Assembly (NCBI GenBank): GCA_965213885.1
Contig: OZ243919.1
Location: forward strand, 1,984,001-2,048,000
Origin: VYFG01 sp965213885
GTDB lineage: Bacteria; Pseudomonadota; Gammaproteobacteria; Arenicellales; Poriferihabitantaceae
Length of the DNA: 64,000 bases
Reading direction: 5' to 3'
The translations under genes were made by a program, and so were the position numbers. The notes beneath the pieces are model-generated. The model was not told the DNA's origin. It saw only the letters and a program-made list of their open reading frames with translations, and made no database searches. Every line of letters begins with the position of its first letter. Positions within the stretch are counted from its first letter, which is position 1. Positions 57,413 to 64,000 of this stretch are shown here, piece after piece.

Positions 57413-58789
57413 TCAGAACAACCTGATCGCTTCCTGGCTTCCGGGCACGATGCCGTGGCTTTCCATCTCACGGGCGACCTGTTCGATGGAGCGGCGGATT
57501 GCTTCAATATTCTCGTTGGTAAGGCCGTCATATCCGGGTGCGATGGCTTCTCCCTTGATTCTCGACGCAAAGGCCTTGGCTGCGTCCACCATTTCCGAAA
57601 ACACCGCTCCCGGCAGGCAGTTGACCGCCGGACGGGTGAAGAATGTGACCCCCCGTGCCCGTGCTCCGCGCATGTTCTTGATATCAAACCGGCCGGTATC
57701 GGTCATGTTCGCCATGCTGTACAGGCAGACCTTCTGCTTGTCCACCGGCTTGTACCGGGCATAAAAACCACTGTCATCCGGGACCAGTCCGATCTGGGAG
57801 GCGCAGCGGGCGACTGCGGCGCCATCAAAGAAGTCGTCGTCCACCGGCCGGATGTTGACCACGAAAATGGAATCGAACTTGCGTCTCAGGTTGTCGATGG
57901 CGATGGCCTGCTGTTGCGCGCTTTCCATGGGGGCCATGAAGGAAAAGCCGCGACCGGTGCTTTCCGACAGCTTGACCACCAGGTTGGAAAACCGGGTCAT
58001 GTCCTTCGGCGTCATCGGGCCGTTGCTGTCCGCGAGTTGGACGGTCATCACGAGGTCGCCGAACCGGGCCTCCTCTGGCTCATGCTCGATATCCGACCAG
58101 ATCTTGTCCGGCAGCCGAAGTCCATACACGCTGTGCCCCTTGGAAATGCCTGCCGCCGCCTCACGGTAGACCGCCAGCACGGAATCCCGACTGACATCCC
58201 TGCCGCCGCTGAGTTTGACGTAGTAATCGATCTGACTGAGTTTCTCGAAACCCGGCGCCGGCTGCAGGTCCGAGCCGGGCTCCTCAGGCCGGTACTGCGC
58301 CCCGGACGGCTGTTCGGCGTCCCCGCCGTCTTCGGGGGCAGCACCGTCTTCCGGCTCCTCTTCCCCGAGTCCAGCCAAATCACCGATTTCGATGTCCGGA
58401 GCTACGGCACGGTGATCATCCTCCCCATCGGTGTCATTGCGCCTCGCGTACCCATCCGACGGATCTCCAGAATCCCGGACCATATCCTGCCCGGCATCCC
58501 CGGCATCCGGCATGTCAACACCCGACTCCGCCCGTTCACGTTCCATGGAAACCCATCGCGAGGAACCCTCCCTCGGTTCGGCCAGGTCTTCCGCGTCCTC
58601 GACGGATTCCATTACGGCAGGCGCTTGCGGACCGGATGTATCGTTATCCAGCGACGGCTCGGACACCTTGGGGCGGGACGACTTCTTCAGCCTTCCATTC
58701 GACCGCCGACCCTCCTGCCAGCGCGAGAGCAGGTAGATGGCCGCGATCAACACTATGCCCAGGGAAATCAGAGCGATTTGAAGATTCAT
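57413..58789 (-). CDS. zipA: cell division protein ZipA
   Basis: 458 residues from the ATG at 58789. One N-terminal membrane helix ('LQIALISLGIVLIAAIYLLS'), a long acidic and Pro-rich linker (~25-190) and a C-terminal FtsZ-binding domain (~190-455: 'SQIDYYVKLSGGRDVSRDSV', 'LVMTVQLADSNGPMTPKDMT', 'FSEMVDAAKAFASRIKGE'). Longer than E. coli's 328 residues, mostly in the linker and an insert in the C-domain. Tethers FtsZ to the membrane; the order smc-zipA-ligA is common in gammaproteobacteria. Confidence 0.92.
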   Translation of the reverse strand: MNLQIALISLGIVLIAAIYLLSRWQEGRRSNGRLKKSSRPKVSEPSLDNDTSGPQAPAVMESVEDAEDLAEPREGSSRWVSMERERAESGVDMPDAGDAGQDMVRDSGDPSDGYARRNDTDGEDDHRAVAPDIEIGDLAGLGEEEPEDGAAPEDGGDAEQPSGAQYRPEEPGSDLQPAPGFEKLSQIDYYVKLSGGRDVSRDSVLAVYREAAAGISKGHSVYGLRLPDKIWSDIEHEPEEARFGDLVMTVQLADSNGPMTPKDMTRFSNLVVKLSESTGRGFSFMAPMESAQQQAIAIDNLRRKFDSIFVVNIRPVDDDFFDGAAVARCASQIGLVPDDSGFYARYKPVDKQKVCLYSMANMTDTGRFDIKNMRGARARGVTFFTRPAVNCLPGAVFSEMVDAAKAFASRIKGEAIAPGYDGLTNENIEAIRRSIEQVAREMESHGIVPGSQEAIRLF

Positions 58790-59521
58790 GATGTTATATC
58801 TGGAACATAGTTGGCAAATCCACAAAGTCCGTATCTACCGGCACACCTGCCTCAACCCGTACCCGCGCCTGCGGCCTGGCTCCCGCCGCGCAGGTTCCCT
58901 CCTTTGCACCGGAGTCTTGCAGCTCTTCCCCACATGTCACTGCACCAGCCTCCCGGCCAGCGGCGGACAACCGTCAGCAACCTCCTGCCGGCACGGAAGC
59001 CGCAGTCTGCACTCGGACACGGCAGTCTCCGTTCGAACACGTTCCGGCAGGGGAGGGTCATACTCGGCCACAGTGCCATATTCAGCGGCGTCAGGGTACC
59101 GGGCATCGGAACCGGTCCGTGCGGCGTGCCCGAATTCCGGCTTTCGGAATCGAAATGCCATTGCTGGTGCACATGGAGGTCTTGCGCCGATTGAGGATGG
59201 TCTTGGCGGTGGTTGCCGTCGCGACAGTTCTTGTACCGGTAGTGTTCCGACTTGCCCGGGGGCCGGGTGGCGGTTCCGGCACCACCGTGATGCGGGGCAA
59301 CCGGCCGGCACGTTCCGGTGAGCCCTATTCGACCCGATCAGGGCCGGATTGTGCATGGGGGTACCGTCGGATCAATTCCACGGTGATTACCGTCCCGACA
59401 ACCTGTCTGTCTGGCATGGCTAGTCTCTTTGCTGACAGGTTGTTATATCTTTTTCAGAAACCAGTGTCTAGCTTTTTTGCGGATTTTGCCACAGAACCCC
59501 TCGCCGTCCGGCACCGGCCGA
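58790..59521. other. 732-base region without a recognised gene
   Basis: Lies between smc and zipA, where these genes are usually closer. Frames on both strands are short, Arg/Pro-rich and show no known motif. The only structure seen is the 10-bp hairpin at 59398-59443. The zipA promoter must lie towards 58790-58850; the AT-rich stretch 58788-58810 could be part of it. Confidence 0.45.
59398..59443. terminator. 10-bp hairpin near the smc 3' end
   Basis: ACAACCTGTC (59398-59407) pairs exactly with GACAGGTTGT (59434-59443) across a 26-base loop. On the plus strand the stem is followed by TATATCTTTTTC. Reading smc on the minus strand, it lies ~80 nt after the stop. The loop is long for a classical terminator, so the call is tentative. 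Confidence 0.35.
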
Positions 59522-62500
59522 TCACGACTGTGCAGCCATCTCAACCGCTCTTTCAATGTCCACCGTCACCATCCGGGAGACGCCCGGCTCGGACATGGTC
59601 ACTCCGACCAGCACGTCCGCTGCCTCCATGGTGATCTTGTTATGGGTAATCACCACCATCTGGCTCGCATCACACAGCTTGCGCAGCGTATTGCAGTAAC
59701 GGTGGACGTTGGCGTCATCCAGGGGTGCATCCACCTCATCCAGCATACAGAACGGCGCCGGGTTCAGCCTGAACAGGGAGAATAGCAGGGCGACCGCAGT
59801 CAACGCCTTCTCGCCGCCCGACAGGAGATGGATGGTGCTGTTCCGCTTTCCGGGTGGACGCGCCATGACGGTTACGCCGGCCGTCAGCAGGTCGTCACTG
59901 GTCAATTGCAGTTCCGCCCGGCCCCCGCCGAAGAGTTGGGGGAAGAAATCGTTGAAGCCCGCATTCAGGCGATCGAACGTGTCACGGAACCGGCTGCGGG
60001 TTTCCCTGTCGATCTTGCGGATCACGCTCTCCAGAGTTTCCAGTGCCTCGGTCAGATCGTTGTGTTGCTTGTCAAGGTACTCCTTGCGCTGGCTTTGCTC
60101 CTCGAACTCCTCGATCGCGACCAGGTTCACGGGGCCGATACGCTCGACCCGGTTCCGGATGTCCTCCAGACTGCGGTCCCATTCCTCCACATTGGCCGAC
60201 TCCGGCAGGTCCGCCATCAGCGCCTGGCGGTCCGGGGCCAGTGCCGACACTTCCCCGGCCAGCGTGTCCCGGCGCACCAGGACCTCCTGCCGGCCAAGAC
60301 GCTGACTCTCCAGTGCCTCGCGTTCCCTGGCTACCGCTTGCTCCTCATCCCTGCGCCGATTTTCCAGCGCGGACAGCCGGTGATCGATTTCCGCCATTTC
60401 GTCCTGCGCCGTCTGATACCGCTGTTCGACCTCCACCCGATTCTGCAGAAGGGTCTGCAGACGCGCGCTCAATTCCTCCTGCGGCGTGTCGCCGTCGGCA
60501 ACACCGGCGCTCAACTCGCCGAGACGCCGGTCATCGTCACTGATCTGCTGTCCAAGCCGACTCAATTGCTCGATCGCGGCCTCAAGAGACGAGTCGAGGC
60601 GCTGCTTTTCCAGCAGTTTCTGCTGTTGTTCATCCCGCACCGACACCACCAGTTCACGGCACCGGACAACCTCCTTTTCCAGCGAAACGCGGCGTGACAG
60701 CAACTCGTGCCGACGGGAATCCAGCTTACCGAGTTCACCCCGGGCCTGATCCAGCAATTCCCTGGCTTCATCGATCTGTTCATGATCCTGCTGGATCTGT
60801 GACTCTAGTTCGCCCAGGTCACGGATCATCTGCTCGCTCCGCTGGCCGGCTTCGAGGAGGCGCGCTTCCTCACGTCCCAGCTGGTTGTGGAGCGCGGTCT
60901 TTTCCGCCATGAGCCCGTTCAGTTCCGTCCGCTGCTGCTGCAGCCCGGACTCGGCATCTTCTCGGGCCGACTCCAGTCTTCCGATATGGTCTTCACTGTT
61001 GGATATCTCGATCTTGAACGCGTCCACCCGCGTATCGAGCTGCTTGATTTCCTCTTCCCGGACGAGAACGCCGGTTTCAAGCTGGCTTTCGCTGGCGAAA
61101 CTGATCCAGTTGGCGCCCACCACGATCCCATCCCTGGTGACCACGCAGTCCCTGCCGAGCAGGCTGTCCTGCATGGCCAGCGCCTGGTCCAGGCCATCGG
61201 CCACATAGATGTCCGCCAGTAACGACGCCAGGTCGACTTCCCCGGCGGTGACCTTGTCGATCAGGCGTTCGCCCGACTGCCGGAAAGGCGGGGAGGCGAC
61301 CTGCCCTTCCAGCATCACGGATACCACGCCCTCGGGGCGGCCGCTTAAATCCGGCACGGTTCCGGTCCGCAGGCAGACCGCCCCCAGAAAACCGTTGAGA
61401 ATCCGGTCGGCGGCTCTCTGCCAGCCTTCCTCGACCCGGACCTTCCACGCCAGCCTGGCCGCATCGCCGCCGAAACGGTCGGACAGCCACCGGTTCAGTT
61501 CCGCATCGTCCCCACCCAGGGCGGCGGCCTGGATCTCGCGCAGGGAATCCAACCGGGAAGCGGCTTCCTGCTGACGCACGCGGCGCTCTCCCAACTCTTC
61601 CCTGCGGGCCGAAAGGTCATCCCGGATCACCTGCAGCTGTTGCTCGTTCTGTTGCAGTTTGAGTGTCCGGGTATCAACGATGTCATCGTGACGTCTGACA
61701 CGGTCACGCAATGCCTGAATCTCGCTGTCAGAGGCATGTTGCCGCACACTTTCCAGGTCCTCCCGCAGCCGGTCGCGCCGCTGGGCCGCCTGTTCCAGGT
61801 GCCGCTCCAGCTGTCCGATACGGGATTGCTGCACCTCCTGTTGCTGTACCGGTTGTTGCACCGCCTGATTGAAGGTCTCCCAGGTCTGCTGCCAGGATGA
61901 CAGAACCTCCTCGGCCTCCCCGAGGGCAACTTCCGATTCCTCCAGGCGGGAATCGAGCGTCTCCAGGACGGGCGCGATCTCCTCAAGACCCGCTTCGATT
62001 TCCCCCTGGCGACGGCGGCCGGCCTCCAGGTCCCGCTGGCGTTCGCCCCGCCCCTGTCGCAGGCGTTCGATCTCCTCTCCCTGCCGCTGCCGGGTTTCCC
62101 GCAAGTGTTCGATCTGCTGCTCGACGGCACGGATCTCGGATCCAAGAGCGTAGAAATCCTGCTGGATCTTCTCGTTCTCCTCGCGCCGTTCGGCCTGGTG
62201 GCTGCGGAGTTGATCGAGTTCGCTCTCTGTTCCGCGCTGGGTGCTGATAGCGGCTTCCAGTGCCTTCTCCAATCTGGCGGTCAGCAGGTTCTGTTTCTCC
62301 ATCTCGGCTTCAAGCTGCCGCAACCGCATCACCTGCAACTGGCCGTTCACCCGGCGTTCCTCCTCTTTCAGCACCTTGTAACGGCGTGCGGCGGATGACT
62401 GTCGCTGAAGCCGACGGAGATGCTTTTCCAGTTCATCGCGGATGTCCTCCACCCGCTCCAGATTTTCCCGGGTGTGGCGTATGCGGATTTCCGTCTCGCG

Positions 62501-63031
62501 GCGCCGGTCCTTGTATCGCGACGTGCCTGCGGCCTCCTCCACAAAGGCGCGCAGTTCCTCTGGTCTGGCTTCCACGATCCGACCCACCATGCCCTGCTCG
62601 ATGATGGAATAGGATCGGGCGCCGAGGCCGGTGCCCCGGAACAGGTCCAGGACATCCTTGCGCCGGGATTTGATGTTGTTGACGAAGTAGTGGGACTCAC
62701 TGTCCCTGCTCAGTGTCCGCCTGACGGAAATTTCCGCAAACTTGGCGTAGTTTCCACCGGCCAGGCCCTCCTGGTTGTCGAATACCAGTTCCACCGAAGC
62801 CTTGCCCACCGGCTTGCGGGAGGCCGAACCGTTGAAGATGACATCCGTCATCTGATCACCCCGCATCACCTTGGCAGAGCCTTCACCCATGACCCACCGG
62901 ACCGCATCGATCACGTTGGACTTGCCGCAACCGTTGGGACCGACCACACCCACAAGGCTTCCCGGGAGGCGGATATCCGTAGGATCGACGAAAGACTTGA
63001 ACCCGGAAACCGTTAATTTTTTCAGCCGCAT
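59522..63031 (-). CDS. smc: chromosome segregation ATPase SMC
   Basis: 1169 residues. N-terminal ATPase half with Walker A 'VGVVGPNGCGKSNVIDAVRW', long heptad coiled coil (~170-500), a flexible hinge (~520-650, 'NRWLSDRFGGDAARLAWKVR', 'FLGAVCLRTGTVPDL'), return coil (~660-1000) and the C-terminal ATPase half with signature 'HLLSGGEKALTAVALLFSLF' and Walker B 'APFCMLDEVDAPLDDANV'. A complete bacterial SMC rather than MukB, which is consistent with non-enterobacterial gammaproteobacteria. Works with ScpA and ScpB, not in the window. Confidence 0.96.
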   Translation of the reverse strand: MRLKKLTVSGFKSFVDPTDIRLPGSLVGVVGPNGCGKSNVIDAVRWVMGEGSAKVMRGDQMTDVIFNGSASRKPVGKASVELVFDNQEGLAGGNYAKFAEISVRRTLSRDSESHYFVNNIKSRRKDVLDLFRGTGLGARSYSIIEQGMVGRIVEARPEELRAFVEEAAGTSRYKDRRRETEIRIRHTRENLERVEDIRDELEKHLRRLQRQSSAARRYKVLKEEERRVNGQLQVMRLRQLEAEMEKQNLLTARLEKALEAAISTQRGTESELDQLRSHQAERREENEKIQQDFYALGSEIRAVEQQIEHLRETRQRQGEEIERLRQGRGERQRDLEAGRRRQGEIEAGLEEIAPVLETLDSRLEESEVALGEAEEVLSSWQQTWETFNQAVQQPVQQQEVQQSRIGQLERHLEQAAQRRDRLREDLESVRQHASDSEIQALRDRVRRHDDIVDTRTLKLQQNEQQLQVIRDDLSARREELGERRVRQQEAASRLDSLREIQAAALGGDDAELNRWLSDRFGGDAARLAWKVRVEEGWQRAADRILNGFLGAVCLRTGTVPDLSGRPEGVVSVMLEGQVASPPFRQSGERLIDKVTAGEVDLASLLADIYVADGLDQALAMQDSLLGRDCVVTRDGIVVGANWISFASESQLETGVLVREEEIKQLDTRVDAFKIEISNSEDHIGRLESAREDAESGLQQQRTELNGLMAEKTALHNQLGREEARLLEAGQRSEQMIRDLGELESQIQQDHEQIDEARELLDQARGELGKLDSRRHELLSRRVSLEKEVVRCRELVVSVRDEQQQKLLEKQRLDSSLEAAIEQLSRLGQQISDDDRRLGELSAGVADGDTPQEELSARLQTLLQNRVEVEQRYQTAQDEMAEIDHRLSALENRRRDEEQAVAREREALESQRLGRQEVLVRRDTLAGEVSALAPDRQALMADLPESANVEEWDRSLEDIRNRVERIGPVNLVAIEEFEEQSQRKEYLDKQHNDLTEALETLESVIRKIDRETRSRFRDTFDRLNAGFNDFFPQLFGGGRAELQLTSDDLLTAGVTVMARPPGKRNSTIHLLSGGEKALTAVALLFSLFRLNPAPFCMLDEVDAPLDDANVHRYCNTLRKLCDASQMVVITHNKITMEAADVLVGVTMSEPGVSRMVTVDIERAVEMAAQS

Positions 63032-63178
63032 TCGGTTTTGTGTTTCACAATCAAGGAGTTATTCTTTTGTGTTCCACTAACATATTGAAAACAAAGCGAA
63101 CATCCGTCAATCTGCCGGTTCGGATTATACCCGTTCAGCCCCGTATACCCCAGACCCGGACAGACTGATACCGCGTAC

Positions 63179-63457
63179 GTGTTCGGTGGAGACGTGATGG
63201 AAGGTTGGGCCGGCTCCGATGTCACCAGGTGGGTCGGGACGCACCCATCACTCATTCTCGACGACCCCTCTGAACGACGTCGCTTTGGCACATTCACACC
63301 CCCTGAAGATCTGTATGAACTGATGCGCAACACGTATGTCGCCGGTTCCGGCGGGGCGATTGACTGTGTCCTGGTCGCCTGGGGCTGCAGGCCCCAATCT
63401 TGTCCCTACACACAGGGTGGGATCGCGATTGAGGTGGCAATGGGCCATACGCCATGA
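63179..63457 (+). CDS. hypothetical protein, possibly lysozyme-inhibitor (Ivy)-like fragment
   Basis: 92 residues with a GTG start (an ATG lies 18 nt inside). 'DVTRWVGTHPSLILDDPSER' and 'VLVAWGCRPQSCPYTQGGIA' suggest the Ivy pattern, where a C-x4-C loop (CKPHDC) blocks the lysozyme active site; here it is CRPQSC. No signal peptide precedes it, although Ivy is periplasmic, so this may be a fragment that lost its leader, or a false resemblance. Divergent from smc. Confidence 0.4.
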   Translation: MFGGDVMEGWAGSDVTRWVGTHPSLILDDPSERRRFGTFTPPEDLYELMRNTYVAGSGGAIDCVLVAWGCRPQSCPYTQGGIAIEVAMGHTP

Positions 63458-63692
63458 CCTGTTCCGAGGGACACGGTGTCTGGGCCTTTGGCGGTGCACC
63501 TGCGCATCTCCCTGAACCTTATGCGGATGATCGGCGCCCGGGAATATGTGTTCTGGAGCAACACGGACGGAGAGGTCGGCGGATCGTCTCGGCGGGTATG
63601 GGAACTGCCCAGCCATGGTGAACGGCCCTGGGATTCCCTGGGATATAATCCGGATGCGGGTGCAGAATTCCGAACCACGAGGAAAACCGACG

Positions 63693-64000
63693 ATGTCGCT
63701 CAATCCCTATCTGTTCTTCGACGGCAACTGCCGGGAGGCCTTCGAGTTCTATCGTGCGGTATTCGGCGGCAAGTTCCTGGTCGTGCGGACCTTCAGGGAT
63801 GGGCCACCGGACCTGAATGTGCCAGAGTCGGAGAAGGACCGCATCATGCATATCTCCCTGCCCATCGGGTCGGGGGTGCTGATGGGTAGCGACAGTACCT
63901 CGGTTTTCGGATCATACCCGGTGCAGGGAACCAACTTCTCGATTTCCGTGGTTGGCGAGAGCAGAGAACACTGCGACAAGGTATTTACAGGGCTATCGGA
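63693..64000 (+). CDS. VOC-superfamily protein (PhnB/glyoxalase-like), runs off window
   Basis: Starts with the ATG at 63693 ('MSLNPYLFFDGNCREAFEFY') preceded by GAGGA. 'RAVFGGKFLVVRTFRD' and 'RIMHISLPIGSGVLMGSDST' match PhnB-like VOC proteins (DUF1428/3-demethylubiquinone-9-like), which share a paired beta-alpha-beta-beta-beta fold and may bind a metal. About 102 codons are visible; one repeat's end and the C-terminus lie outside. Function of the family is generally unknown. Confidence 0.85.
   Translation, partial: MSLNPYLFFDGNCREAFEFYRAVFGGKFLVVRTFRDGPPDLNVPESEKDRIMHISLPIGSGVLMGSDSTSVFGSYPVQGTNFSISVVGESREHCDKVFTGLS

Overview
The window looks like a GC-rich gammaproteobacterial chromosome segment. 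The evidence is the gene order: rpmF-plsX-fabH-fabG-acpP-fabF-mltG-tmk-holB-tatD, clpS-clpA, and glutaredoxin-like/ligA/zipA/smc, plus yggX, gshB, psiE, and a dimeric ATP sulfurylase near a small class I cytochrome c (sat also suits a sulfur-oxidising lineage). ZipA and YggX are gammaproteobacterial hallmarks. No rRNA, tRNA or CRISPR array was recognised. All family assignments come from reading translated sequence and recalled family motifs; no database search was run.

Layout. (1) 1-7.8 kb, minus strand: the start of a di-haem cytochrome c peroxidase-like gene, a YtkA-like exported protein and an exported amidohydrolase; then a beta-keto acid cleavage enzyme overlapping a class III aminotransferase; then a complete polar amino-acid ABC transporter. 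(2) 8.1-11 kb: a graveyard of mobile DNA. It holds two pieces of one transposase type, an IS1380 tail, a DUF4338 (DruA-like) piece, an integrase tail, and an intact higA beside a cut higB. (3) 11.2-19.4 kb: an MttB-family methyltransferase with a GlxA/GbdR-type AraC regulator, a TIGR01777 epimerase, an AlkD-like glycosylase, psiE, then relics (BMP lipoprotein tail, non-specific nuclease tail, IS1-like transposase) around an AT-rich phage-type VRR-NUC gene. (4) 19.4-43.1 kb: ordinary core genes (gshB, prpE, enoyl-CoA hydratase, MFS, clpA, clpS, A-type Fe-S carrier, yggX, tatD-like, holB, tmk, mltG, fabF, acpP, fabG, fabH, plsX, rpmF, DAHP synthase, sat, trxB, smr, cytochrome c, amt). (5) 43.3-51.2 kb: a decayed defence/toxin-antitoxin island with a methyltransferase-recombinase chimera, an antitoxin whose PIN toxin is a 9-codon stub, IS30, a two-TM protein, a helicase N-terminal stub, Phd/VapC, nested IS21/IS66 ends, a 3'-truncated P-loop ATPase, a frameshifted RHH gene, DUF433/DUF5615, an XRE gene with a nonsense-mutated brnT, and a shredded integrase. 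(6) 51.4-64 kb: a tightly overlapping run sulfatase-alkB-FAD oxidase-glutaredoxin-like-ligA, then zipA and smc, and a VOC protein running off the end.

How the genes work together. The 1.5-7.8 kb block reads as uptake plus deamination plus C-C cleavage of an amino-acid-like or beta-amino compound. MttB, its regulator and possibly the choline-sulfatase-like enzyme suggest use of quaternary amines. The fab cluster supplies lipid precursors but lacks fabD, pabC and yceD at their usual places. The strongest unusual signals are the periplasmic triad at the left edge and the 43-51 kb island, where at least five toxin or effector genes are cut while the linked antitoxins or regulators mostly stay open.
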